From Deroplatys truncata (lineage: Eukaryota > Arthropoda > Insecta > Mantodea > Mantidae), in contig CM060979.1 of assembly GCA_030765065.1 (NCBI GenBank), positions 110,596,350-110,660,349 of the forward strand: a stretch of 64,000 nt of DNA, given 5' to 3'. Made by a program: the position numbers and the translations under genes. The notes under the pieces were generated by a model. That model was not told where the DNA came from. It saw only the letters and a program-made list of their open reading frames with translations, and searched no databases. Positions 11,608 through 23,300 of the stretch are shown here, piece after piece. The number at the start of each line of letters is the position of its first letter. Positions within the stretch are counted from its first letter, which is position 1.

Positions 11608-11984
11608 GTGAAGTGTTATTTAAATCGTGTCAAGCATTAATAAAAGGAGTGAAGTAAAATTATAATCTGTGTAAGCCTACATTCTTCAGTTGCACCACTC
11701 CCTGCTAAGATATTCATGTCTCTTAAAAATATAAATACTGACGCAGCCGAGGCAAACATAAATATATAATATTTAAAGAAACAGTCAAAATTACAAAGCT
11801 AATATTTTTAAACTTGGGGCAAAGGCCACCGGAAAGTACATTTTTTGGGGGCGAAGGCTACCGGAAACTTTTTACCATACGTGCGGTTGCAACTACTTCA
11901 AGTTCGGCTCCCCAACAGTCGAAATATAATACACATTCTTCAAACTGGCTTTCCATACGTAGCAGCAACAAACCAACTTCTTTA
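10971..11984 (+). mobile_element. Family A solo LTR, copy A3, 1014 bp, TSD CACA
   Basis: TGAGGCAG start, end at CTTCTTTA, flanked by CACA at 10967-10970 and 11985-11988. The terminal TTTA in place of TTCA is a single change, so the right edge is slightly less sure than in A2. It is longer than its sisters mainly because a (CT)n run has expanded at 11563-11603. The tail has PBS-like modules, the last at about 11946-11964. Confidence 0.85.
11563..11603. repeat. (CT)n microsatellite inside LTR A3
   Basis: About 20 CT units stand where copies A1, A2 and A4 have only 'agctct' or 'agatctct', so the expansion is specific to this copy. Confidence 0.9.
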
Positions 11985-11988
11985 CACA

Positions 11989-12307
11989 TTATGTTCTTTT
12001 ACCAATTCCTTGTTCTTTTCTCTGTATCTTACTCAATTAAGTTTTCCGTTTTGGATTGCCATAGTCCTCGATTTGTCAGTCTCCTTCGTCAAGTGCTTTT
12101 TCTTTCATAGGTTCTTTAATATATGTTTCCATGTTAGCACTGGACGTCCAAGCCATGTTCACTGTCGGTTTTCGTAGCTGTTGCCGTATCCTGGGTTTTG
12201 TTTCGAGGCTTATGTACATCAATTTTTGCATGAATAATTTTTCCATGGGATGGGAGCAGACCCATTGCTACAACCCACATCGCTGAGGACCGGAATTTTC
12301 TGTCGTT
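11989..12307. other. No recognised feature
   Basis: Mixed-composition sequence with short frames; no motif I can name. Confidence 0.4.
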
Positions 12308-12590
12308 TTTTTTTTTTTTTTTTTTTTTACTTAGTCCTTGAGGACCTCATTTTCTCCGCGAGGCAGCGCCTTTAAGGAGAGCAAGGTGCCTCTTCCGTCA
12401 GTCATGCCATATCAGAAGCCTTCCTCAGCCGAGGCTGCCGTTGGGGTCTTCGCTGTATCCCTAGCTAGGACCCGTAATGGTATCAGCGGTCAGCTGAATC
12501 CAGTTTTTTTTCCGAGGTTACTCCTCCCCTCCTTTCTCATCCGGGCTTGGGATCGGCAATGGCGAAGTTAATTCCTTGTTTTCAGGTATT
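12308..12590 (-). mobile_element. 3' end of a poly(A)-tailed retroposon, minus strand
   Basis: A T run at 12308-12328 is a poly(A) tail on the minus strand. It is preceded on that strand by a GC-richer segment (12329 to about 12590) unlike its surroundings. This is the layout of a LINE or SINE 3' end. No protein or tRNA-like motif identifies the family. Confidence 0.5.
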
Positions 12591-13375
12591 AATTGTCAGT
12601 TTGTTTGCCTTTTCTCTTCTTCCATTAAACTCATCTGGGACAACGCTAGGGTTTTAGTAAGAAATATTTTATCGTCAATAAATTCCCGGATCTTTATGAA
12701 ATGTTTGTGTTAGCAATCATTACATCACGTTTAGCTCTCTCTTCTTTAGCGACTTCGCTGTAAAAGCAAATGTCTCCATATTTCTCCTCCCTTCAGTTCC
12801 ACCTCCCTTCTTTTTAGTTACTGTAAGTTCTGCTATATTCACGTTGTATCTAATTAATTTAACTATGACTTCACTGCACCGCTTTTCAATTCCTTGTACA
12901 TTTCAACTATTAAGAATAATAATTTCCCGTTTCTTCGTCGTTTTCCTTTTTCCCACTGGATTTTTTCCCTAAGATTCATAGCAAGGGGAACTAGCCCTGT
13001 GTTAAGTAGACTAGTGGAGGGGCTGCCTCCCCTGAACCTCCAGACCTGTTCGCAGCTGTATTAATCCCCAGTTGCAGGGCTCCTTCTTCCGCCATTTATA
13101 AATGCCGTTTCTAACACGTAACTCTCTGTAAGAGGTCCTTAACAGCGACTATCCTCCGGGCCAGAGGAATCTGGTGATCGCGTGGCAGGGTCGCAACTCC
13201 CTGAGTCTTCACCTTCTAGCCGCGGAATAATAAAAGGGACGCATTTTCTGTAACTGTTCTTTTTGAATGCATGTAATTCACTTTATTGCTGCGAGGTTTT
13301 ACAGTACAGGCAGTAACTGCAATTAGATTTTCCTGGCCTTGCGGAAACATTAATGGGCATAACTCCATTTAAAAA
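12591..13375 (-). other. Unresolved, possibly more of the same retroposon
   Basis: Base composition stays mixed to about 13230, with short frames on the minus strand at 12720-12900 that are rich in K, R and E. I cannot match them to a named domain. Confidence 0.25.
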
Positions 13376-14180
13376 TCTAATGCGTCACAATCACATTATG
13401 TGCTACAAACTATTCTTAAAAACGCTTATTTTTCTATCTACTTCATGTTAATCGAAACAAACATTTGTACAAATGGTTTTACTATACATCTCTTGTAGGA
13501 ACAAGGCTGAAGCGATAGTGAGATCCTTAAAAAGGGCGCTATACGCTGACTTTGAAATTCCATACTCCTTGCATGACATCATCAGAAGCACAAGAAATAC
13601 AACTTAACACTTCAAAGAATGCATTGGGAGTTTCAAGCTAATGACAAGGAATATATCGGAAATGGTTAATGTCACAAGTTTTATTTCATATAGTTAATGT
13701 GTGTGTTCTAGGGAGATCTGTATTTTTGCTGCAGTAAAATTTTCTTAGATTATGGCGATTTCCGAGTTATACGAAAGTGAACAAAATTCAATTACCGGAT
13801 TTTCACAGAAAATTCAAAATATACCTATACCTACGTATTATTCTGCCAATGCCTAAAGTTTTAACAAAAATCGTTAGAGCCGTTCATTTATTAGAAAATA
13901 AAAGAAACACAGAAAATTTGTCCATGTAAAGGATAGGTTAGAATGGAGGAAGTTTCGTGAAAATCTTCCTTTTGCATCCTTGGAAGACGAAATGAATTGT
14001 CAAATTTGGTTTCCGTTTTAAGTTCTATTGCTCTCTCTCTCTTTCACATATACACACACATTCCATCTTTTTGGGGAGGCTTGAGGACCTCAAAACGTGT
14101 ATATTGCCGAAGCCTCGATATCGGATTTTTGGGCGGAATGCCTATGATAGTTCCACTACTTACCATCGGTAAACCAAAGA
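13376..14180 (+). repeat. Family B repeat, copy B1
   Basis: It carries the family's 5' block ('taatgcgtcac…ttctatctacttcatgttaatcga'), the mid block 'aatcgttagagcc' and the 3' block (dinucleotide tract, 'ggaggcttgaggacctcaaaac', 'gcggaatg…cactactta'). Diverged from B5 and B6. Confidence 0.75.
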
Positions 14181-14994
14181 AAAAACTAAAGACAGTTCAT
14201 GATAAACAATACTTTACTATCTCGGGTGTTAATGTGATATGCTATAATACAATGTTAAACGACACAGTGCAATAAGAAAATCATAAAGCATTGTATAGCA
14301 TGGTGGTCCTTATGTTAAGATTACTACTTTATTTTATATCAATGAAGAATGAAGATATTTTAAATAAAAAGTTTCACGCTTTACATTCACACAACTTCCT
14401 CTACTCTATGGTGCATTATTATCTCCTTTCTACAAATTATGTCTACATAAGCTTTTGTTAGTATGTAGAAATGGTTTCATTACTTACATTTCGCTATAGT
14501 TACAAGGCGGCGCGCGCAGCCCGTAACTTTTAACAACTTCAAAGCAACAGTCCACTGGGATTCCCCAGATAAACAATAAAATATGTTTATTTAAAATGGA
14601 ATAAATTCTATTTATTGTAATTTTAATATTTTTAATTGAGTTCATTTCCTTTGCTTCAATATGTATTGCTTATCACGTTATCCGCAAAAAATCAATAAAT
14701 ACGGCCTGGACACAACAGTACTGCCATCTTGTTTCACTACTCGCAAACACGCTCAAGGTCCTATGAGCATTTAATTACACAAGTTAACAAGGTAAGATCT
14801 TTTTCTAAAAACTCAAAGTTATGAAATTATAGTGTGGTCGACCAAAAATAGTCGTATGCAACTTGACTATAGTGGTAATTAAGAGCTCGTATGGCTCCCT
14901 GCCGCTCGTATCATAAACATACTCTTAATTACTGCCATTACAGCCTTGCTGCATAATGTACTGTTGTATGTACATAGATGTTGAGAGTCAGCCT
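14181..14994. other. No clear feature; possible fragment of a family B 5' end near 14385
   Basis: 'cgctttacattcacacaacttcctctact' near 14385 resembles the family B start but does not continue convincingly. Confidence 0.35.
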
Positions 14995-15510
14995 GGGAAA
15001 TCTTGAATATATAAAAACGAATATTTCGAAAATGGCTGATGCTACAAAGAACATTATTTCGCGTAAACTGTATATTCCAATGAGTTCTGCAGTTTTTGTA
15101 GTGGTGAGTTGTTTTCTACCTCTTGCTTCACAGTTAAAGACAGAACATTCAATATATATGTTTTATTATTTAGACATATATTGAGCATGCGGTATCTTAA
15201 TGAAAATCTTTTAGAGATATTTCTGAAAACAATTAAAAATAACAAATGTTTTCGTTTGCGAAAGGTAGAGTTTGCGAAGGGAACAGTTTTTTGAAAATCT
15301 TCAGCTGGCATGCTTAAAATTTTATGTTTATCCGACTTTTCGTTTCTGAAAAGTTCGCATACACACAGATAGGATATTGTTATAAACTTGTATTTTTTGG
15401 ATTCAGTGTACCTCAAAAGGTATACTTTCGATGAAATTCAGATAGCTATATGGATGTTTTGGGGGAATACAAGGCTTCCTCTACCTCTTGCAGGGAAGTG
15501 GTAGAGAGGT
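14995..15510 (+). repeat. Family B repeat, partial copy B2
   Basis: It has the middle block ('atatttcgaaaatggctgatgc'), then 'aatcttcagctggcatgct', 'tttatccgacttttcgtttctga' and the 3' block 'ttttttggattcagtgtacctc'. The 5' end is missing. Confidence 0.7.
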
Positions 15511-16215
15511 AAGAGTTATTACCAATAGGAGTGTTTCTATAATATAATTCTATAAATACCTGCATTGACAAATTATTATCAACTGCGGAACTAAGTAAAG
15601 TAGGCAGTTCAGGCTGGCACGTTTACAAGTGGAGCTAAGAGCGTTACCAGCAGAAATGAGAGAGATAGACGAGACGGTCTATTATCTGGAGAGGAGAATT
15701 CGAAATAAATGTAATCAGTGTTGAAGTAATTTATACCAAATAAAATGGGGATGCCGTAGCAAAAAGCATGTATAAGCAAAACAATATAAGGCACAATAGA
15801 TTTCAATGGTAATTGCCATTGCATGCACGTAGAAATATCGACCAAAGAAACGCTTTTAGTTGCCTACTGAATTTATTCAATTTTAACATATGGCCTAAAA
15901 TTTACTGTTGAGAAACAGCAAATGTTCAAGCAGTATTTCAGTGGGTTTAGTTTTTACTTACCCTAATGAGGAAATATGGAGGATTTAATGTATAACTGAG
16001 GGCTGTGTTTACTAATGCTCCTTTATTTTAAAAATCATGAAAATTATCTCAGTTCATTGCTGCTGCCGTTTATGTCTCCCAATATACCCTAAAATATTGT
16101 AAAAGCACAGTTTATTATCACAACTGTAGGTATAACAGTTAAAGGCACGTCCTTACCTTACTAAAGGAGAAACTAAGTCGTCATGGGTAATATTATTCAC
16201 ACTTAAAGCTAAATG
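15511..16215. other. No recognised feature
   Basis: AT-rich; short frames only. Confidence 0.4.
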
Positions 16216-16465
16216 TGTAGCATTACAGACCTTGTGAGCCTTGGCTACAACCCAATTGCCGACCTCACGCCCACATGCGCAAGGCAGAGAAGAACGATCA
16301 TCCAGCCGGTATGGGAGATGATGTGGTCAGCGCCATTACAGTTGGAAAGTTGGCTTTCGTGACCTACAAACCGCAACCTGTCGTAGCTCCTCAAATGCAT
16401 CATGATGCTGAGTGGATGTCGGTCCTATAGCTGGATCGAACACTCCGTGGCTGGAAACCAGAGAA
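16216..16465 (-). repeat. tRNA-derived SINE, family S2, diverged copy
   Basis: It aligns over ~230 bp with 30258-30560: 'ccgacctcacgcccacatgcgcaaggcagag', 'cgatcatccagccg', 'atgatgctgagtgg' and 'ctggatcgaacactc'. The last is the decayed reverse complement of a B box, which puts the tRNA-like head on the right and the element on the minus strand. Confidence 0.65.
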
Positions 16466-17587
16466 ACCATTCACTGTAATGCATTTATTTATCTGTACAG
16501 ATACGTTTCTTAATTTTGAATGAAGCTGTTTTTGTTTTACTGTATTTTTATGATTGGAATATTTATACTCCATACATCTTTAGCGTCATTGGACCATTAC
16601 AGAATTTATGTACATTTCAATTGAGAGTTCATCAGCGTTTAAACAGAACTATGGTGTGTTCTGATTATTGTTGTTGGTAATGCTTAATTAAACATTCCAC
16701 TTTGCATTGCTGATCATATACGAATCAGAAGGGTTTATTTGGATTTACATGTGTTCGACCCCAACACTGACAGCTAGCAGTTGTTTCGAAGGTCACAAAG
16801 AGACACCATCGCTGATGGAAAGAATGGGTGTTTACCAGACTGCATGGGTTTTTCGTCTCGATGTCGTCTATTTCACAAGATGTAACATTTGTTTAATACC
16901 AACACAAATACTCTTTTTACGCAAAAAGAAACTGGTGGACAAATGCAATATTTATAATGAAATTTTGGCAGCGATAATGCATTTAAATATCCCCATTCAC
17001 TGCCAGTAAGCCTTGCCGTGATTTCAAACATGAACAGATATAAATATAAGCACGAGTCATTAGTTATTTTTGCTTTACCCCTAGGAAGCTGCTTCCAGGT
17101 AACAACCCGACAAAGAGAGTTTCAGACGAATTGACTTGAGTGCCGGAAATGTGGCGCCACGATCATTGAGTTACATAAGTGCTCAAATGCATTCTGCTCA
17201 AACACAGTATATATTGATCTTCATAGAGTAAATGGTTCCTTACCAACTTCCTCCTTGGATTCATTTGTTGTTTAGGAAAAGTTACAATATTGGGCAATTA
17301 TTGTAATTTTCTGTCTCGATTAAAAGACAATGCCAATACGAGCCATTGCAAGTTGTAACCACACTTGGTATTTGCGAGGTGAATGATACATTGTATGGGC
17401 GTCACTTCTCATTAAAGTTAAACAAGTAGCATAGGAACCTGGCGTTGAATACATCTAGTTGATAAATATTTACAGTTTGGTGGATAGGACATGGTAGTAA
17501 TGCCAATGTGTTTGAAGTAATCCCTCTTTATAGAAAGACAAGCTGCCTTACCCGATGTTGTACGGTTAGCTTTTTAAACTGCAGTGA
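16466..17587. other. No recognised feature
   Basis: AT-rich. The longest frames are under 110 codons with no family signature. Confidence 0.4.
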
Positions 17588-17591
17588 CAAG

Positions 17592-18538
17592 TGAAGTAGG
17601 TATGTTTCCGCCCCACGTTTTGGGAAGCCAATTTGAAGTAGGTTGTTGCTTCACGTATAGAAAGCCAATTTGAATTAGGAGTAACCACACGTATGGTACC
17701 AGGTAGCCTTCGTCCCAAATTTAAAAACATTAAATTTTTGTAATTTGACTGTTTCTTTAAACGTTATATATTTATGTTTGCCTCGGCTACGTCAGTATTA
17801 TTGTTGGAGACATGAATTTCTTTGCAGGGAGTAGTAGGCTTACACAGATTATAATTGTTACTTCACTACATTTATTAATCCTTGACACAATTTAAATAAC
17901 ACTTCACTGATATAGAGAGCTGTGAGATTCTTTTATTAATTACTTGCACTTTTTAACACGTAAACTATTTTCGTCTCACACGAATACGTATTAAATTTCT
18001 CGAGGACACACTTCGTGTCCGGTTAGGAACGCTGTCTACAAGCAACGCGTCCAGTTATGAGCGCTGTCTACAAGCAACTGACTTGATTTCTACCGCCTAA
18101 ATTTGTAAATTTCTGTATTTGAAGTCTCTGATTGGCTATTCCTAATCCAATAGAATACTTTTATTTAACTTAAACTTTTTTCTAGTTGTTGATTGGCTAT
18201 TTTATAAACTGTCACAAAAATTACGTTATTGTTGCTCCAAGAATGACTAGTAGTAATATTACACTTTCTTACTCATTATTGCCTCAAGGTTACCTCATTG
18301 TTACCTCATTGTTGGCAACTTTTAACCTATTATTCTCACACCCCCTACATTATTAAATTACGTAATACATTCAGATAAAATTATTATATGTATACAATAA
18401 TATACACATATACAATGACTGTAATATACACTTTTTATACATTGTTACATACACATATTACTTTAAGGCGGGCTGTTATTATATTTTTTTATTATATAAT
18501 TTGACTAAAACCATTTAAGTGTTAAAAATACTGCCTCA
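17592..18538 (-). mobile_element. Family A solo LTR, copy A4 (minus), 947 bp, TSD CAAG
   Basis: On the minus strand it starts TGAGGCAG at 18538 and ends CCTACTTCA at 17592, with CAAG at 17588-17591 and 18539-18542. Its 3' tail shows three modules in a row, each ending in TTCA. PBS-like starts lie at 17648-17668 and 17610-17632 (plus-strand coordinates). Bases 18324-18523 are the source or twin of the 201-bp patch in the mariner at 20003-20203. Confidence 0.9.
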
Positions 18539-19159
18539 CAAGCTAATTAATTTAATTTACCTCCCACCATTCTTTATAGAATTATTCTACAATGATCTAG
18601 AGCATTTTTAGGGGAATATTATCCCTTATAATTGCCCCGGCTAATGACGGATGAAAAATCTCCTGATACTCATTCAAAAAGACGTGAAACGTTGGCGGAA
18701 CGTCTGGCTTCCTTAACCTCCCCTAATAGTGTTCCAAGTTCTGGAAACGCTGCATAGCCTATAAGTACCCTCTGGCGATGGAACAATCATTAGTCGGAAT
18801 GGTCAAGTATTTTTTTAGGTAGTTACAGTAGGTGAAATCTTAAACCCTTATACCCTTATGATCCCAGTTATTTGATAACATAAAAGCTACATAGTTTTCA
18901 CATAGTGCAGAAACCCTTAACTTACATAACGAAATAGAGGTGAAGCTGGTGAATATGAAGATTACGTACTCCCAGGCCACCAAGACCACCACTCTGGTGG
19001 TGAAAAACACATAGTCTGCGACCATCGAGAAAAATAATCTTCTCATTGATAGTATAGGGTCTTTCAACAAGAGTGTCCTGTCTTTGAACTTAATTAAAAC
19101 ACGTTCTATAAATGATAGAGGTTTATTTATTTTTTTATTTTGGAACATAATTAATGTCA

Positions 19160-20438
19160 TTACGCGTGGAAGAGAACATCAGTTAAGTGACCGCCGCGAC
19201 TTCGTTGGGTTGCGCGTATACAGTTGACCCAATTTTCAATGACAGAAGAACGTAAATTAGGTCCAACTTCACGAATAACACGCATGATGTTATTCATAAC
19301 ATCATTTACGGTTTCTGGCTTGTTGACATAAACTCGAGATTTAACATAAGCCCACAAGAAGTAATCCAACGGCGTTAAATCACATGACCTCGGGGACCAG
19401 TTAACATCACCACTACGGAAAATGATGAAACCTCTGAACTTCTCCTTCAAAAGATCGATTATTTCGAGAGCAGTATGACATGTGGCATCATCTTCTGGAA
19501 CCAGGTGTTTCTGAGATCCATACCATCCAACTGAGACCAAAAATAGTCCCTTATAAGAGCCCGGTATCTTTCTCCATTGACAGTTAGAGCTTCTCCATCT
19601 TTATCTTGAAAAAAATATGGACCAATGATTCCACCATACCAAAATCCACACCACACAGTAACCTTTTGGGGATGAAGTGGTCGTTCTTGAATCTGCATTG
19701 GATTGTGATTGCTCCAATAGCGGCAATTTTTTTTTGTTAACACAACCATCCAAAAGTGGGCTTCGTCGTTGAAGATGATTTTTCGACAAAAATCCGGGTC
19801 AGCTTCCAATTGCTCCATAGCCCAGTCAGCGAATACACGAGGCAACCTATGGTCGTTGGGCTTTAGTTCTTGAGTTAACACCATTTTGCAAGCGTGAAAC
19901 TTCAATTCCAGATGCAGAATTCGCCATGTTGTGGTCGGCGAAAGCTCCAATTCTTGCGCTCGACGAGCAATTTATTTGTTTCCGTTCTCGCGTTCACTCA
20001 CGAACCTATTATTCTCACACCCCCTACATTATTAAATTACGTAATACATTCAGATAACATTATTATATGTATACAATAATATACACATATACAATGGCTG
20101 TAATATACACTTTTTATACATTGTTACATACACATATTACTTTAAGGCGGGCTGTTATTATATTTTTTTCATTATATAATTTGACTAAAATCATTTAAGT
20201 GTTTTCACTGGAGCGCTTACGTCGATTACGTACAGGCGTTCTTTGATCGCTGACAGAACCACTTCTTTCAAATGTATCGATCAAACGTCGAATCGTTCTC
20301 TCTCAGGGACGATTATGCACACCGTAAACTTCACGGAATACACGGAAGGTTTGACGAACAGATGATCCATTTTGATAATAAATTTTCACAATTTCTACGC
20401 GTTGCTGAATGCTGTAACGTTCCATGGCTATTTGTCAA
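19160..20438 (-). pseudogene. Mariner-like transposase with N-terminal DUF4817-type helix-turn-helix, interrupted
   Basis: On the minus strand the protein starts MERYSIQQRVEIVKIYYQNG at about 20437, with the paired helix-turn-helix region of the arthropod DUF4817 transposases and a stop in the middle. A foreign 201-bp segment cuts the gene at 20203-20003. The gene resumes with ARRAQELELSPTTTWRIL, then IIFNDEAHFW (first catalytic Asp region), PQKVTVWCGFWYGGIIGPYF, DATCHTA (second Asp region) and SCDLTPLDYFLW (third Asp). It ends with SRGGHLTDVLFHA. A frameshift separates the last two catalytic residues from the first. Roughly 35 residues lie between the second and third Asp in this copy. Inactive. 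Confidence 0.88.
20003..20203 (-). repeat. 201-bp internal fragment of family A LTR inside the transposase gene
   Basis: Matches 18324-18523 of LTR A4 in the same orientation with about four differences over 200 bp. It has neither LTR terminus and no duplication I can see, so it did not arrive by integration. See the finding on templated insertion. Confidence 0.93.
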
Positions 20439-20739
20439 TAACAACTGTAACCACATGAAAAAATGACTGCTGTAACTCAATAACAACGGCAGCTAACACA
20501 TATTAAAGATAGGACACTCTTGTTGAAAGACCCTTTATAAAATAATGGTTCACTAGTTTCTAATGATAGCAACATTATACAGTTATTTACCATACCCTGT
20601 TAAAAAATTTTGATTATACCATAAGTACAAAGGAAATAAACCTAAACTTTCTTGCATGAGGGTTATTAGAAGCTTTTGGCATCCAGAAACTTCAGTACAT
20701 ATGTCTATAGAATTAGAATAAAGATTATTAAGTGGTTTT

Positions 20740-20749
20740 GACGCGCGCG

Positions 20750-20786
<37 letters not shown>
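20740..20786. repeat. (CG)n(CA)n microsatellite
   Basis: A CG run of about 16 bp passes directly into a CA run of about 30 bp. Confidence 0.95.
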
Positions 20787-20788
<2 letters not shown>

Positions 20789-21049
20789 CTGGAGTTATTT
20801 GATAAATTGCAATTATAGAAATAGATACAACATACGATTGCTACCATTATAAACAGGATCGATTTTTACCTTCTAAGCTCTAATTTATGTTTACTTACCT
20901 AAGTGTTACTCCATGGCCATCTATGTAGGTATATATTTTGGAAGAAAACGTAACCGGCTTTTGTTTTTACAGGCATTCTTTGCGAAGTACAGCAACTAAC
21001 CGGCTTTTGTTTCTACATGTGCAAGAACTATTTTACATAATTTGCCATT

Positions 21050-21250
21050 CTCAACGAAGGCTTCGTAAAAATTTGTATTCTTTTAGTAATTTATGAATTG
21101 AAGTTATAAGGCATTTTATAGGCCATGTCCATTAGAAAAAAGGACTTTTCATTGGTGAAAGAATTATCAAATTCAGGTGAGTTGTTTTTGAGATTGCTCT
21201 ATATAGTTATACACTAATATTTAAGAATTTTCTCTCTTTATATTTAATAT
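21050..21250 (+). repeat. Family G short dispersed repeat, copy 1
   Basis: It shares 'ttagtaatttatgaattgaag', 'cttttcattggtgaaagaattatcaaa' and 'tttctctcttta' with 55840-56030, and part with the reverse strand of 59880-59990. Non-coding, class unknown. Confidence 0.6.
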
Positions 21251-21831
21251 TAGTACAGATGATCATCCAAAGTTAGCACAAACGGCCATTTCTTTGAAGG
21301 TTTAATAAATATAAGTAACACTTTGTGTACTAAATAGATGGTTACTCCATCGATTCGCACTTGCGGGCCCATTGCTGGGTTCCTGTTTTTAATTAAATTG
21401 CGGGAATAACAAGTATGGCGGAACAGTGTTTTCTGCCATAGATACATAGGAGTGTCGTGACCAGGTATTGTTACTAATGGCTCTTCAATAAAGTTTATAC
21501 CTTCAAAAAATTATGTTCTCATGAGGTTGTAGAGTAGATAACGTAACGAGAGAGAGAGAGAGAGAAGAGGGGGTAGAGCGAGCAGGAGAGCGAAAGAGAG
21601 AGAGAGCGAGAGATTTGTAACGAACGTCCTTGCTTAAAAGTAACTGATTTGAAGGAAGAAAAAGTTTTCATTCGCTTAAAGCGAAGTAACGGAGTTTGAC
21701 ACGAGTCGACTACCTCTTCTCGTCCACCAATTTGCTTCATGCCTACCTACTTCATTACTTCAGGTTCAATTGCAGTGAACATAATATTGGCTTAACTTAC
21801 TTGTTTAGAGAAACAATAAATCTCAGCTGTG
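21251..21831. other. No gene; contains a (GA)n tract
   Basis: Imperfect GA repeats occupy about 21548-21612. The rest shows nothing I recognise. Confidence 0.5.
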
Positions 21832-22737
21832 CATTCTAAGAAAGAGAAAACTCTTATGCGTTGCATTCACATGACTATCTCTACTCACACTTCTACAAAC
21901 TATTCTTTCTAAAACTTCTTCTTCTAACTACTTCTTATAAATAGAAATAACCCTTCCTTACTCATTTCATTATTCATTTAATTCATTTACTCATTTCTTA
22001 TATGTATAGAAGAATGAAATAGGCTAAAATAGGCTCAAATTTTCTCAAAGCCGGTCGCTATGCGATGGCTTTGAAATTCTGTTCTCTTTGCATGAACACG
22101 AAAACGAAAGAAGAGCGATTTGCAGTTGAGAAAAGCATAAAGCATCTGAAAATTCGAACAAACAACAAAGAATGTCTCGGAAACGGTTAATACCACAAAA
22201 AAAGTTATTTGATGCAAACTGTGGACTGCGACAGGATTTATATTTTTTGTGCAGTAAGATTTTGTCTATCTCTTACGGTTTACCAATTATACAAAAGTGG
22301 TTCAGAAAAAGGAGGACTTCAGAGACTATTCAGCATATTCCTTTCATTGTTCATAAAATAGCTTAAACATATAGTATTTTAATCAAAATCAGAGCCACTT
22401 TGTGAAAATCAAAACTAACGAAGATTTTTCTACATAAAGGGTAGTTTAGTGTGGGGGGATTTTTCAAAATCTTCCTGTCGCATACTTAGAAGCTGCTGAA
22501 CTTAAATACCAAGTTTGGCATTTAAGCGACTTTTTGCTTTTGAGTTATGCTGCATAGACATACATACACACACACTCACACTCACTCATACACACATATG
22601 AACCTTTTTCTAAAATGCTTTATTTGGGTTTAGGCGATCTCAAAACATGTATTCCGATGAAATCTCGACATCGAATTTTTGGGTGGATTGAAATAATTCC
22701 TTTTCTTACTATAAGTGTATGGTAGAGAAAGTAAAAA
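21832..22737 (+). repeat. Family B repeat, copy B3, near full length
   Basis: It starts 'cttatgcgttgcattcacatgac' and ends at 'atggtagagaaagtaaaaat'. It carries the mid block with 'tcagagccactttgtgaaaatc', the 'gtggggggattttt' block and an internal CA-rich tract at 22560-22600. Confidence 0.85.
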
Positions 22738-23300
22738 TAATAGTAGTAACAGTAACGTAGGTAAATATCGGAACTAAGCAAATTGCTACGGCATTGTGAA
22801 GTTGCAAAGTGACCGCTGATATGGCTGACAGTTATAAGTACACTATGCTAGTAAGTTAATTCTTATACTTCAGAAGCATTAGTGCTACAAATCAAACCAT
22901 AGCTTGAGACTCACAATGGAGGTAAAAAACTTACTTAAATATATCGATTAGTGCGTGGTGACTATGTTTTCAATTCGACCACTTCAGTGTCTCGCCGTTT
23001 CTCGCGCTTGTCATGCAGTCGGTGTTAAGCGAGAAAAGAAGAAATGTTGTTAATTGTGGATGGTTATAAATTGAATATGCACTGAAAGCAACGTAAATGC
23101 TGTATGCAAGTATCCAGGTAAAGACTGAGAATGAAGTTTTTCCTGTCACAGGATTAACCATTCCCACAATAAAGATCTGCATTGACAAATAATTAGCAAA
23201 AGAAAAGAAATGGAGAATGAAGTTCTTAGTTCAGCAGCAGGTTACACATTACTAGATAAAAGATACAATGTGGAAATAAGATGTTGGTTTAAGCATCTAT
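22738..23300. other. No recognised feature
   Basis: AT-rich, short frames only. Confidence 0.4.

Larger units (their letters stand above)
19057..20536 (-). mobile_element. Mariner-like transposon (IS630-Tc1-mariner superfamily) with TA target duplication
   Basis: Inverted termini GGGTCTTTCAACAAGAGTGTCC (left) and its complement (right, GGACACTCTTGTTGAAAGACCC) are flanked by TA at 19055-19056 and 20537-20538. The total of 1480 bp minus a 201-bp internal patch is 1279 bp, a normal mariner length. Other family C copies give the empty site. The transposase is broken, so the element is non-autonomous now. Confidence 0.92.
18543..20700 (+). repeat. Family C dispersed repeat, copy C1, split by a mariner-like element
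   Basis: The parts 18543-19056 and 20537-20700 align with 53590-54290 (plus) and with 60690-61545 (minus). Shared blocks are 'acaatgatctaga', 'gatgaaaaatctcctga', 'gacgtgaaacgt', 'aatagaggtgaagctgg' and 'gcgacca'. The other two copies show the uninterrupted sequence across the insertion point. No coding capacity and no clear termini, so its class is unknown. Confidence 0.75.

Noticed and set aside
11814-12177. Open frames across the right edge of LTR A3
   Set aside because: They cross the LTR end and TSD into unrelated flank, so they cannot be a conserved gene.
14978-15416. Overlapping open frames on both strands (68, 61 and 120 codons)
   Set aside because: They lie in family B copy B2, which is non-coding in all other copies.
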